Source of the DNA: Syntrophobacterales bacterium
Lineage (GTDB): Bacteria > Desulfobacterota > Syntrophia > Syntrophales > JAAYKM01
Reading direction: 5' to 3'
NCBI GenBank assembly: GCA_031285215.1
Contig: JAITWQ010000045.1
Span: 1 to 7,689, forward strand
Length of the DNA stretch: 7,689 bases
Below the pieces are notes generated by a model. It worked only from the letters and a program-made list of their open reading frames with translations. It was not told the DNA's origin and did no database searches. Each line of letters opens with the position of its first letter. Positions within the stretch are counted from its first letter, which is position 1. The position numbers were made by a program, and so were the translations under genes. Shown in pieces: positions 1 through 6,982 of the stretch.

Positions 1-6
1 TTCCGC

Positions 7-26
7 CCGCAGGTTAAAACCTGCGG
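7..26. repeat. Perfect 9-bp inverted repeat near left edge
   Basis: Positions 7-15 (CCGCAGGTT) are the exact reverse complement of 18-26, separated by two A residues. The stem is GC-rich but no T-run follows on either strand (TTAATAAAG on the right), so a classical Rho-independent terminator is not evident. It may be part of a palindromic repeat cluster with the adjacent element at 38-64, or the end of a structure that extends off the window. Confidence 0.55.
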
Positions 27-37
27 TTAATAAAGTG

Positions 38-64
38 TCGTCCCGGCGGGACTTGATGCGGGAG
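38..64. repeat. REP-like palindromic element (degenerate)
   Basis: The stretch contains GTCCC (40-44) pairing with GGGAC (48-52) around a GGC loop, followed by CTTGATGCGGGA. The order 'GTC-TCCCGG-GACTTGAT-CGGGA' resembles the dispersed proteobacterial palindrome usually written GTCATCCCGGACTTGATCCGGGAT. This family match is from memory and imperfect. The element is intergenic, downstream of the minus-strand gene cluster, which is a usual location for such repeats. Confidence 0.4.
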
Positions 65-72
65 CTAATGGC

Positions 73-91
73 AAAAAAGCAAGGCTTTTTT
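73..91 (-). terminator. Possible terminator of the sensor/regulator cluster
   Basis: AAAAAAGC (73-80) and GCTTTTTT (84-91) form a perfect 8-bp inverted repeat with a 3-base loop, 24 bases beyond the stop codon of the 103-aa gene on the minus strand. Read on that strand, the 3' arm ends in six Ts. The stem has only two G-C pairs, so it is weaker than a typical intrinsic terminator. It is symmetrical and could act in either direction. Confidence 0.4.
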
Positions 92-115
92 ACACGTTGC
101 GGCGCAAGCGCGGAA

Positions 116-427
116 TTACAAGTATTTAGTTATATCCATGCCGGCCTTCATCGCCGTTTTATAGGATTCTCTCTTAAAGAAGATTCCCCCAAAGAACAGG
201 ATAACGGAAAGGGCCAGTCCCATATACAGCCATATCATGTATTCAGTGGCCTCCTTTGTATAAGCAAAAAATATGACGGGCAAACAAATCATGATCATAA
301 CCAATCCCGCGTGATAGAGACGGTCGCCTGCGAGCCAGAATAAGGCAGCCCGTGGATTTTTGCGCTTAATATCTTCATAAAAAGCGCGGTCCGGCGAAGA
401 ACTGGTAGATTTTTTCTGTGCAGTCAA
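116..427 (-). CDS. Small two-helix inner-membrane protein of unknown function (103 aa)
   Basis: I do not recognise the family. The start chosen is TTG at 427, because AAAGGAG lies 10 bases upstream; an upstream in-frame TTG at 460 lacks such a site. The product has a polar, basic N-terminus (residues 1-35), a first hydrophobic helix at about 40-56, a short polar turn (YTKEATE), a second helix at about 63-84, and a basic tail ending in DITKYL. Two helices with basic flanks on both sides suggest a hairpin with both ends in the cytoplasm. The gene lies 90 bases after the response regulator on the same strand, with no obvious terminator between, so it may be the last gene of that operon. It resembles neither DUF485 nor DUF4212 symporter subunits closely enough to call. 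A small membrane partner of the kinase or of a transporter is possible but unproven. Confidence 0.75.
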   Translation of the reverse strand: MTAQKKSTSSSPDRAFYEDIKRKNPRAALFWLAGDRLYHAGLVMIMICLPVIFFAYTKEATEYMIWLYMGLALSVILFFGGIFFKRESYKTAMKAGMDITKYL

Positions 428-437
428 TGAGAAACAA

Positions 438-444
438 CTCCTTT
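438..444 (-). promoter_or_regulatory. Ribosome binding site deciding a TTG start
   Basis: Read on the minus strand this is AAAGGAG, a strong Shine-Dalgarno sequence ending 10 bases before the TTG at 427. It lies inside the longer reading frame that opens at 460, so it argues for the shorter 103-aa protein. Confidence 0.65.
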
Positions 445-517
445 CCGCTGCCGAAGACAAATTTTGTTAGTTAACCGGCAAAAAAATATCTTTATTCCCC
501 AAATTACAAGGCCTGAA

Positions 518-1891
518 TTACATAAGACCATACTTTTTCAATTTCTGATGAAGAGTTCTTCGCGTAATGCCCAGTTTTCGCGCGGCTTCACTTTTGTTGC
601 CGGCAACAAGATCCAGAGTGCTAAGAATGGTCTCTTTTTCCACATCCTCCAGGGGCAGGATGGAATTGGGCTGGGAAAAGTCTTCTCCATGCCCGTCAGC
701 AGTCACAGAAGGCGGGGAAGAGGGGGCTTGAATCAGGGAAATGTTTTCCCCGTCCACATAATCCGTCCGGCTGAGAACAACGCCTCGTTCCACGGTATTC
801 ATCAATTCGCGGATATTACCGGGCCATTCATATTTGACCAGTTGATCCATGGCGGCAGGTGTGAACCCTTTGATGGCCTTGCGGTTCTTTTCCGCGAACA
901 TGCTGAGAAAATACTGCGCAAGGAGAGAGATATCTTCCTTGCGTTTGCGCAGCGGCGGCGCTGTTAAAGCGACGACATGGAGGCGGTAGTACAGGTCTTC
1001 ACGAAAGCGCCCCTCCCGCACTTCCCGGAGCAAGTCCCTGTTGGTTGCCGCGATTAACCGTACATCCACCTCAATAACCCTGTCCCCGCCAACAGGCGTA
1101 ATTTCACGTTCCTGAATGGCGCGCAGGAGTTTGACTTGCATTCCGGCTGACATTTCTCCTACTTCGTCAAGGAAAAGGCTTCCCCCGTCGGCCTGGCGGA
1201 ACTTGCCTTCACGGGGGCGGTCTGCTCCGGTAAAAGCCCCTTTTTCGTGGCCAAACAGTTCCGAATCCAGCAGCGTTTCTGTCAGGGCCGCGCAATTAAT
1301 GCGGATGAAAGGTTTTCCTTTGCGCGGGCTGTTAAAATGAATGGCCTGGGCAACCAGTTCTTTTCCCGTTCCCGATTCTCCGTAAATCAGTACGGTTGCG
1401 TCCGAAGGGGCGACGTGACAGATAGTATCCAGCAGAGAGGTCATGGGAGGGCTTTGCCCGATCATCTTCGCCTGATCAAAGGACGTGATCAACTCCTCTT
1501 TCAGCAGGCGTTTGCCGAAATTAAAACGGGTATGCTCCATGGCCCGCCGTATCGTTATTTTCAGCTTGTCAAAGTCCAGGGGTTTGGTGAGATAGTCGTA
1601 AGCGCCGCTTTTCAAGGCTTCTACGGCGGTTTCCACAGAAGCGAAGGCTGTCATAATAACAATGGGAATGGCCGGATTGTAGGCTTTAATGACTTCCAGG
1701 GCTTCAAGCCCGGAAACACGAAGCATACGGACGTCCATGAGAATCAAGTCAAAAGGGCGAACCTGTACCTCTTCGATGGCTTCGCTGCCGTCCTCTGCTT
1801 CCGTAACATGGTACCCCCAATCTGTAAGCAGCGCCCGCAGCATGATACGGTGCGCCCGGTCATCATCACAGATTAAAATGGTATGTTTCAT
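518..1891 (-). CDS. Sigma-54-dependent response regulator, NtrC/ZraR family (457 aa)
   Basis: This is a two-component transcriptional activator that uses ATP to open sigma-54 promoters when phosphorylated. The three usual domains appear in order. A receiver domain (about 1-120) has the acidic cluster D9-D11, phospho-acceptor D53 (LILMDVRM), T81 and K103. The AAA+ domain (about 143-370) has Walker A GESGTGKE at 171-178, the sigma-54 contact loop GAFTGA at 218-223, Walker B GGSLFLDEV at 236-244 and REDLYYRL at 297-304. A Fis-type helix-turn-helix (about 418-455) has EAARKLGITRRTLHQKLKKYG. The length is normal for the family and all key residues are present, so it should be active. The start at 1891 is supported by AGGAAAGGA upstream; ATG at 1900 (three residues longer) is an alternative. 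The gene overlaps the kinase gene by 26 bases, so it is presumably translationally coupled. Its targets are unknown. Confidence 0.96.
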   Translation of the reverse strand: MKHTILICDDDRAHRIMLRALLTDWGYHVTEAEDGSEAIEEVQVRPFDLILMDVRMLRVSGLEALEVIKAYNPAIPIVIMTAFASVETAVEALKSGAYDYLTKPLDFDKLKITIRRAMEHTRFNFGKRLLKEELITSFDQAKMIGQSPPMTSLLDTICHVAPSDATVLIYGESGTGKELVAQAIHFNSPRKGKPFIRINCAALTETLLDSELFGHEKGAFTGADRPREGKFRQADGGSLFLDEVGEMSAGMQVKLLRAIQEREITPVGGDRVIEVDVRLIAATNRDLLREVREGRFREDLYYRLHVVALTAPPLRKRKEDISLLAQYFLSMFAEKNRKAIKGFTPAAMDQLVKYEWPGNIRELMNTVERGVVLSRTDYVDGENISLIQAPSSPPSVTADGHGEDFSQPNSILPLEDVEKETILSTLDLVAGNKSEAARKLGITRRTLHQKLKKYGLM

Positions 1892-3602
1892 TTGTGTCAT
1901 TCCTTTCCTTTTCTTCGCTGGCGAGGGGTTTTTCCCTGGGAAGAAGAAGGGTAACCGTGGTTCCCTGTCCTTCTTCGCTTTCCACGTGTATGCGCCCATT
2001 GTGGAACTCAAGGATGCGATGCACAATAGCAAGTCCTATTCCCGTGCCCGTGGATTTGGTTGTAAAATAAGGGTCATAAATACGCGCAAGATCTTTGGGG
2101 GCGATGCCGCATCCTGTGTCAGTAATCGTAATTTGCACCATATCATTTTTTTGCGCTGCCATGGAAACGGTCAGTGTACCGCCTTTGGGCATCGCGTCCA
2201 GGGCATTCATGTAAAGGTTTAAAAGTACCTGTTCCATTTTATCGGCGTCAAACCAGATAACCGTTTGTTCGTCCGGTAAATTTTTTTGGATATGGATGGT
2301 TCTGTCCGCGATTTGCGACTCAATCTTTTTCAAACTTTGTTCAATTATCTTTTTGGCGGGAATATTGTGGCGATCCGCGATGACAGGACGGGAAAAGTCA
2401 AGAAGCTGGGTAATGACACGATTCACCCTTTCCACTTCTGCGATGAGAATATCCGCTATTTCTCCATCATCTTTGTGATCTTTATAACGCTCTTTGAAAT
2501 ACGTGGCAAAACCTTTGATAGAACTTAAGGGGTTGCGAATCTCGTGGGCAATGCCCGCAGCAAGACTTCCCACAGTGGCAAGGCGCTGATTGCGATCTTT
2601 TTCTTTTCGTAAAGAGAGAATTTCCGTTATGTCGCGTGCGAGAAAAAGATAGCCCATGATCGTTCCTTTTTCTTCGTGAAGAGGGGACCCGATGAGTCCC
2701 AGAGAAACTGTTTTACCGTCTGCGGTGGAAATATCCGTTTCTTTTTCCAGAGTTGAACCTGTTTGTTCCATTTCGCGGAGTAAGTCAACCAGAAAAGAAG
2801 GAATTGATCCCGGCGGCTGATCGCCGGATATCCTCAGTGAGATCAGTTCCCCCGCCTGGTTGATCAGGGCCAAATTCTTTTGATGATCGAAAACGAATAG
2901 CCCCATGGGCATTTTTTCAATAATGGTTTTGGAAAAAATACGTATGCGGGCGAGAAGAGATTCCGAGGAACGATAGGATTGAGCAAGGGCAAGGGAAATA
3001 ATCCCGGAAACTATCAGGAGAAGGACGAAAAGTCCCAGCCCAACAGTATAGCGCATATCAGCGGCCTGTGCCGCAGACAAAGGCCCCGTATCCAATCCGA
3101 TAAAGAGGATGAGCGGTTGCTGAATGTCTTGCCGTAAGAGAAGCACGCCATGGGTGGAGATGGTTTTGTACACTTCAAAGGTATCCGCTCCATCCGGGCG
3201 GATAAATTGCCGCCATTCCGGTTTTGCCCGTGCGGCAATTTCCCGGAGAGGAAGCTGGGGGTCGTATTTTTCGCCAAGCAAAGAGGGATCGCTGTCCGCA
3301 ATGATGGTTCCTTCCAGGTCGGTAATGACCATGTAATCCATGTCGGGCTGCTGGGCGCTTTCCATGAGAAACTTCTGTAATTCAAAGGGCGTCCACATTT
3401 CCTGGGGGTTACTTCTCAAACCGGCTTCAAAAGAACGGATCATGGCAAAGCCTTTTTCCCGCAGAAGCTCTGTCATAAACAATCGCTGTCTTTTTAAATC
3501 CTGGATGGTCATAATGGTCATTACAGGGGCTAAAACGACCAGCATTGCCAGCACAATCCAGGGCGAAATGTTAAACCAGGCAGGATGAATCTTTTTTTTC
3601 AT
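1866..3602 (-). CDS. Membrane sensor histidine kinase, ZraS/NtrB-like (578 aa)
   Basis: This inner-membrane kinase autophosphorylates on histidine and passes the phosphate to the regulator encoded next. Two membrane helices (about 15-33 and 185-208) enclose a periplasmic region of about 150 residues. That region contains 'REKGFAMIRSFEAG' and 'MDYMVITDLEGTIIADSD', an arrangement like the sensor part of E. coli ZraS. A PAS-like domain follows (about 222-330, ending in ARDITE). The dimerisation/phosphoacceptor domain has H353 in AAGIAHEIRNPLSSIKGF. The catalytic ATPase domain has the N box LNLYMNALDAM (461-471), DTGCGI (495-500), PYFTTK (511-516) and GTGIGLAI (519-526). All catalytic boxes are intact. 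The ATG start lacks a clear Shine-Dalgarno, but an in-frame stop lies just upstream. The closest known systems sense zinc and envelope stress; the ligand here is unknown, and no ZraP-like metal-binding protein is seen nearby. Confidence 0.95.
   Translation of the reverse strand: MKKKIHPAWFNISPWIVLAMLVVLAPVMTIMTIQDLKRQRLFMTELLREKGFAMIRSFEAGLRSNPQEMWTPFELQKFLMESAQQPDMDYMVITDLEGTIIADSDPSLLGEKYDPQLPLREIAARAKPEWRQFIRPDGADTFEVYKTISTHGVLLLRQDIQQPLILFIGLDTGPLSAAQAADMRYTVGLGLFVLLLIVSGIISLALAQSYRSSESLLARIRIFSKTIIEKMPMGLFVFDHQKNLALINQAGELISLRISGDQPPGSIPSFLVDLLREMEQTGSTLEKETDISTADGKTVSLGLIGSPLHEEKGTIMGYLFLARDITEILSLRKEKDRNQRLATVGSLAAGIAHEIRNPLSSIKGFATYFKERYKDHKDDGEIADILIAEVERVNRVITQLLDFSRPVIADRHNIPAKKIIEQSLKKIESQIADRTIHIQKNLPDEQTVIWFDADKMEQVLLNLYMNALDAMPKGGTLTVSMAAQKNDMVQITITDTGCGIAPKDLARIYDPYFTTKSTGTGIGLAIVHRILEFHNGRIHVESEEGQGTTVTLLLPREKPLASEEKERNDTNETYHFNL
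1901..1910 (-). promoter_or_regulatory. Ribosome binding site of the response regulator inside the kinase gene
   Basis: On the minus strand this reads AAGGAAAGGA, lying within the last codons of the kinase gene. It abuts an ATG at 1900 and lies 9 bases from the ATG at 1891. The better spacing for the inner AAGGA favours 1891, but the outer AAGG could serve 1900. Its position within the upstream gene implies coupled translation. Confidence 0.6.
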
Positions 3603-3616
3603 GAGATGTGTAATAA

Positions 3617-3634
3617 CCGCCAGTTACCTGCCGG
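3617..3634. repeat. Imperfect inverted repeat just upstream of the kinase start
   Basis: CCGCCAG (3617-3623) and CTGCCGG (3628-3634) are inverted repeats with one mismatch around TTAC, ending 14 bases before the kinase ATG. It could be an operator or a leader hairpin affecting kinase translation, which otherwise lacks a strong ribosome binding site. Function is inferred from position only. Confidence 0.3.
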
Positions 3635-3690
3635 CATTCTGCTGAATATTGTGTTCACTCGAAACCTCAATCTGTTCTGTTATTGCAATT

Positions 3691-5403
3691 TCATTTGCAA
3701 AGCAAATAACCATCAAGACTATGAATAACAATGCGGTCCTTCTCAGGATAATAATCCCCGTGCAATCTGCTAATCAATACCGCATAATCATTTCCTTGAA
3801 CAATCCATTCCTGTTCATTTCGCAATTTTTCTTCTGTGGCTAAATATGCCAAAGCGATTTCTCTCATTGGAATGGAAAAACTACGGCCATTGACAGAAAT
3901 TTCGATTATGTTTTTTTTATGAGAGCGCTCAGCATCACTTGTCGTTCCGTAGCCAGAATTATATATCCGTGTAAAAGTGCGATAACCACTTATTTCCCAT
4001 ACCTTTTCGCTGTTTGCATAGTATGCAATACTTTCCTTTTTCCCGTCAGGATCATCTCCTAAACCCAATTCGGATAAAAAATCCCAATAATAAGAGTCCG
4101 GCACTGCATCAGTAAAAAATGGCTGAACACTCTCCTTGCCAAAATGCCTATCCAAATATTCGAGCGCGCTTTTCATTCTGCCTTTTTCTTCCTGTGTCAT
4201 TTCGGCAAATATCACTCTCGCTTCTTTGAAAGATACTTGTTTGTTCAAAACAGTGCTTACTTCTTTGGTCAGCGAGTTTTGGGTAACATTTGCCACACCC
4301 CAAACGCTAACCGAAGCCAAAAAAGCAACGGCAGCAAATGATACCAAAATCCATTGAATGCGGCGTGATTGAGAGAAGAAAAGATAGATATAAATACCAT
4401 AAAACCAAATGTTCAACAGCAATATATAACCACGATTAATCGTGATGCCATAATCACTGATTCGACGAAGAATACCGATTGTCATCAATGCTAAAAGCGG
4501 CAAAATGAGCAAACCAAACCAGCGGGAAATAAAACTTGCCGCTCTGTTTTTTTCTTGCTCACAAACAGGATACAAAATCGTAATAACCAACAATCCGCCA
4601 AGGGAAAGCACTGACACAAGCCACGAAACCCAACCATTTGGCAATTCCCAGGCAACAATGATTTTGAGCAAATAAGCATACAAAATTACGGCATAAACAG
4701 CCAAAACAGGTGTAAGAATATACAATGTGAGTATTTTTTGTACTTTGGTGTGAGAAATCTCATTGTTTTGTTTCTCTGTTTTGTTGGGAATATTTGCCAG
4801 GAAATAAATCGGAGAAAAAAGGACAAAACAAATTACAGCCAAATTACCGTACATTTTGCCAGTAATCAAAACATTAAAAAGACTATTAATAGCCAGCAAC
4901 GCCAAACTTAAACCACCAAAAATAATCATGCCAAAAACACAGGCCAGCGCCATTTGAAAAAGTGTTTGTGTGGCGAAATTCCAAAAAGCACGGTCTTTAT
5001 TCTTTTTCAAAAAAGAGATGAATAGCATCGAGAGAAACGCTGTTCCGCCAATAACAAATATTTCTATCGCCTTGCTTATTTGCGCATCTTCGGGCAAAAG
5101 GAAACAATACACACCCCAAAACAACACAACAAAAAGTGAAATACCGTAAGTTTTTAAATTATCAAAAAAATCTTCGGCAAACAAAGTTGCGGTTACGCTG
5201 ATAAATGTACCAACCGAGAAGAAAATCCAAAACTGATACGGAATATCGTTCTCAGAATTGACTGCCGCAAAAAACAGCGCCGCAAGTCCGACAACAAGCG
5301 AAATGCCAATCGGGAAACGCTTTACTAACAACGATATTTTTTCGGTCATTGAACTGACAGAAAAAAAACGGTTTGCCCTATGGGGTTCTTGTTTTACTTC
5401 CAT
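3691..5403 (-). CDS. DUF4153-type multi-pass membrane protein (570 aa)
   Basis: This is an integral membrane protein of the DUF4153 kind, whose biochemical function is not established. About eleven hydrophobic helices are visible at roughly 30-49, 55-75, 87-104, 111-131, 150-175, 186-204, 224-249, 256-279, 293-312, 322-343 and 350-370. The family-typical stretch RRISDYGITINRGYILLLN lies at 313-331, between helices. A soluble C-terminal domain of about 200 residues (371-570) follows, rich in Tyr and charged residues. The start is ATG at 5403, with GGGAG four bases upstream; a GTG one codon earlier has poorer spacing. The gene follows the 149-aa gene by 55 bases on the same strand, suggesting co-transcription. 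It is clearly A/T-richer than the flanking kinase and rnd genes, and the family is, from memory, common in Bacteroidota and Bacillota, so horizontal transfer is plausible. Length is typical and the frame is intact. Confidence 0.88.
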   Translation of the reverse strand: MEVKQEPHRANRFFSVSSMTEKISLLVKRFPIGISLVVGLAALFFAAVNSENDIPYQFWIFFSVGTFISVTATLFAEDFFDNLKTYGISLFVVLFWGVYCFLLPEDAQISKAIEIFVIGGTAFLSMLFISFLKKNKDRAFWNFATQTLFQMALACVFGMIIFGGLSLALLAINSLFNVLITGKMYGNLAVICFVLFSPIYFLANIPNKTEKQNNEISHTKVQKILTLYILTPVLAVYAVILYAYLLKIIVAWELPNGWVSWLVSVLSLGGLLVITILYPVCEQEKNRAASFISRWFGLLILPLLALMTIGILRRISDYGITINRGYILLLNIWFYGIYIYLFFSQSRRIQWILVSFAAVAFLASVSVWGVANVTQNSLTKEVSTVLNKQVSFKEARVIFAEMTQEEKGRMKSALEYLDRHFGKESVQPFFTDAVPDSYYWDFLSELGLGDDPDGKKESIAYYANSEKVWEISGYRTFTRIYNSGYGTTSDAERSHKKNIIEISVNGRSFSIPMREIALAYLATEEKLRNEQEWIVQGNDYAVLISRLHGDYYPEKDRIVIHSLDGYLLCK

Positions 5404-5458
5404 CACGCTCCCACTTTTGCCAAACGGCCTCGTTATCTGCTAACATTTTCTTCTTCGT

Positions 5459-5908
5459 TTAGATTCGTAATTGTTTTTTGAGTTTTACGTAATCGCAGCT
5501 TTTAAAAATTTCATTCCAGTTTTGTTTCAGCTCATTAAGCCGGGCAAACATCTTTTCCGCAGTGTCAAACCGGCTGGATAAATTTCGTTTCTGCTCCAGA
5601 GTAAAAGTTCCATCTAATATTTCAGCCAGTTCATTATCGGCAAACTCACAATATTGCTTTCGAAATTCTATAAATTTAGCAAGATTCTCAACGTCATTTC
5701 GATAGAAACTAAGTTGGCTTGCCGTTTCGTGAGTCATCGCTATCACAAAATTTTCCATGTTGGCAGCCAACTTTGTTTGTTCCGCAAACGCAGTTCCATC
5801 ATAAAGTTCAAATAATTCATAGGAGATATTTTCCAATTTGTCCAATTCGCGTTCAATAAGCAGAATCTTTTCCATAAACTCATGCAATGTTCTTTGTCTG
5901 TCTTTCAT
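5459..5908 (-). CDS. Hypothetical helical cytoplasmic protein (149 aa)
   Basis: I do not recognise the family. The protein is highly charged with no signal peptide or membrane helix. Residues 3-36 and 106-147 look strongly helical and probably coiled-coil, with heptad-like spacing of Leu, Ile and Phe (for example EKILLIERELDKLENIS). The middle (50-100) also looks helical. There are two cysteines (C87 and C138) and no recognisable catalytic or DNA-binding motif. ATG at 5908 is the only reasonable start, though its Shine-Dalgarno is weak. It is the first gene of a two-gene unit with the DUF4153 protein, and shares that gene's A/T-rich composition. A cytoplasmic partner or regulator of the membrane protein is a reasonable guess from context alone. 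Confidence 0.72.
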   Translation of the reverse strand: MKDRQRTLHEFMEKILLIERELDKLENISYELFELYDGTAFAEQTKLAANMENFVIAMTHETASQLSFYRNDVENLAKFIEFRKQYCEFADNELAEILDGTFTLEQKRNLSSRFDTAEKMFARLNELKQNWNEIFKSCDYVKLKKQLRI

Positions 5909-5947
5909 ATCTATAAATATCCGCTTACTTTCGACTTATAACGTTTA

Positions 5948-5959
5948 CGGCGTTTGCCG
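5948..5959. repeat. Small GC-rich hairpin in the leader of the 149-aa gene
   Basis: CGGC (5948-5951) and GCCG (5956-5959) are perfect inverted repeats around a four-base loop. It stands out as a GC-rich patch in an A/T-rich leader, between the candidate promoter and the start codon at 5908. The four-base-pair stem is short, so a regulatory role is speculative. Confidence 0.25.
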
Positions 5960-5967
5960 CAGAAATA

Positions 5968-5996
5968 ATGATACCATTCCTCAGGGAAAATTGGAA
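5968..5996 (-). promoter_or_regulatory. Candidate extended -10 promoter for the 149-aa/DUF4153 unit
   Basis: Read on the minus strand, TGGTATCAT (5976-5968) matches an extended -10 (TG-N-TATAAT) at all but one position of the hexamer. Seventeen bases upstream is TTCCAA (5996-5991), a poor -35, as is usual for extended -10 promoters. Predicted transcription would start near 5961 and leave a leader of about 50 bases. It lies in the 170-bp gap after rnd, in which no clear rnd terminator was seen. Confidence 0.4.
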
Positions 5997-6078
5997 CAGA
6001 GTGAACGTAAAAACCATGGCAGGGCGGCATGTGCGGAGAAACCACGCTTCATTGCAGGACAGCCCTTTTATCAGAACG

Positions 6079-6930
6079 TCATTTCTGTAAAATGGGCATA
6101 AGTTCGTGAAAATATTGGGAAAATATCCTTGAGATGACCTGATCGGAAGGTAAGGGCGCAGCCGGATCAAGGCGGGCGATATCAAGAAGAAGCTCATCCT
6201 GAACAATCATGAAGGCGGCGCGGTCTGTAGAGCGCGCCTTATCGTGACGCCATCGGTATAGCCGCCTCAGACGCTGTTTCTGATGTTCTTCAAGATCGGC
6301 ATAACCGGCAAGGCGTTTGTAGCCAAAAGGATTAAATTTCTTTTCCCGCCATGTAACACCGGTCATGTCGGAAAATACTTTTTGCGCCTCGTCATAGCGT
6401 TTCTCTTGCAGGAGTTTCTCTTTTAATGCCTGATAAAGCGGGATAAGATAGAGAGTGTCGAAGGAAGCGTAATGAAGCTGTTCTTCTGTCAATGGCCGGA
6501 TTTCCCAGCGGGATCGCTGCGTTTTTTTCTTCTTTTTGAAGGTGACGGGGAGATACTCCTGCACCAGCACTTCCAGAGAGAGAAAGTGATGTCCCAGGAG
6601 CGAGGCCGCCCGCTGCGTATCAAAAATGCAATTAAAGGGGCAGTTGTAATCCCTTTTGATGATGCGGATGTCATTGTCTCCCGCGTGAAAAACTTTGAGG
6701 ATTTGCGGGTTGGCAAAAACTTTTTCCAACGGTCCCAAGGATGAAAAGGCAAAGGGATCAATCAGATAGGCTTGCTGGCCGCTGTGAATTTGAATAAGGC
6801 AGAGCTTTTCCCTAAAGTAGTGAAGGGAATTGTATTCTGTATCAATGGCAATTGTATCAAATGCGGATAGCGTATCACACGCGGCATCCAGTGCATATTG
6901 CTGGTCAATCCATATCCAGGGAAAGGACAT
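6079..6930 (-). CDS. rnd: Ribonuclease D, 3'-5' exoribonuclease (DEDDy family, 283 aa)
   Basis: RNase D trims 3' ends of tRNA precursors and other structured RNAs in the cytoplasm. The exonuclease domain (about 1-185) carries the DEDDy residues: D30 and E32 in IDTEYNSL (Exo I), D87 in FHAGDNDIRII (Exo II), and Y154 and D158 in HYASFDTLYLIPLY (Exo III). The family signature W-x-x-RPLTEEQL precedes Exo III. A single HRDC-like helical domain follows (about 215-280, with LYRWRHDKARSTDRAAFMIVQDELLLDIA). At 283 residues it is shorter than E. coli RNase D (about 375), consistent with one HRDC domain rather than two; short forms are known in many bacteria. A run of five lysines (132-136) lies before the RPL signature. 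The ATG at 6930 is preceded by AAGGAAG at good spacing. Confidence 0.94.
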   Translation of the reverse strand: MSFPWIWIDQQYALDAACDTLSAFDTIAIDTEYNSLHYFREKLCLIQIHSGQQAYLIDPFAFSSLGPLEKVFANPQILKVFHAGDNDIRIIKRDYNCPFNCIFDTQRAASLLGHHFLSLEVLVQEYLPVTFKKKKKTQRSRWEIRPLTEEQLHYASFDTLYLIPLYQALKEKLLQEKRYDEAQKVFSDMTGVTWREKKFNPFGYKRLAGYADLEEHQKQRLRRLYRWRHDKARSTDRAAFMIVQDELLLDIARLDPAAPLPSDQVISRIFSQYFHELMPILQK

Positions 6931-6939
6931 TTTACTTCC

Positions 6940-6968
6940 TTGACGTCTGTTTCCGCTTCATCTAAAAC
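6940..6968 (+). promoter_or_regulatory. Candidate sigma-70 promoter for the NifU-like gene
   Basis: TTGACG at 6940-6945 and TAAAAC at 6963-6968 are separated by 17 bases. The -35 matches consensus at five of six positions and the -10 at four of six. Transcription would start near 6975, leaving a leader of about 70 bases that includes a CTCCT/AGGAG hairpin (6985-6998). Confidence 0.45.
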
Positions 6969-6982
6969 AAAAAGTGAAACTT

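Noticed and set aside
1892..2032. Longer N-terminus for the response regulator from a start at 2032
   Set aside because: The added 47 residues overlap the kinase's catalytic domain in another frame, have no receiver-domain counterpart, and a good ribosome binding site precedes 1891.
464..2222. Long plus-strand open frames opposite the regulator and kinase genes (for example 464-967, 1247-1876, 1689-2222)
   Set aside because: They are antisense to well-supported domain-bearing genes, and their products show no recognisable motifs.
3618..3633. GG-N10-GC pattern on the minus strand before the kinase gene, resembling a sigma-54 promoter
   Set aside because: It matches only partly (CGGCAGG-N4-TGGCG), coincides with an inverted repeat, and would place the transcription start about five bases before the ATG.
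3643..3665. TTGAGG / TATTCA as a sigma-70 promoter for the kinase operon (minus strand, 3670-3643)
   Set aside because: The -10 matches only three of six positions with a 16-base spacer, too weak to list as a feature.
3683..3700. Two TTGCAA sites six bases apart at the end of the DUF4153 gene, as a terminator
   Set aside because: The stem is only six A/T-rich base pairs, overlaps the stop codon, and no T-run follows on the minus strand.
5925..6206. Minus-strand open frame across the gap between rnd and the 149-aa gene
   Set aside because: It overlaps the rnd C-terminus in another frame and its product shows no domain. The gap better fits a promoter and leader.
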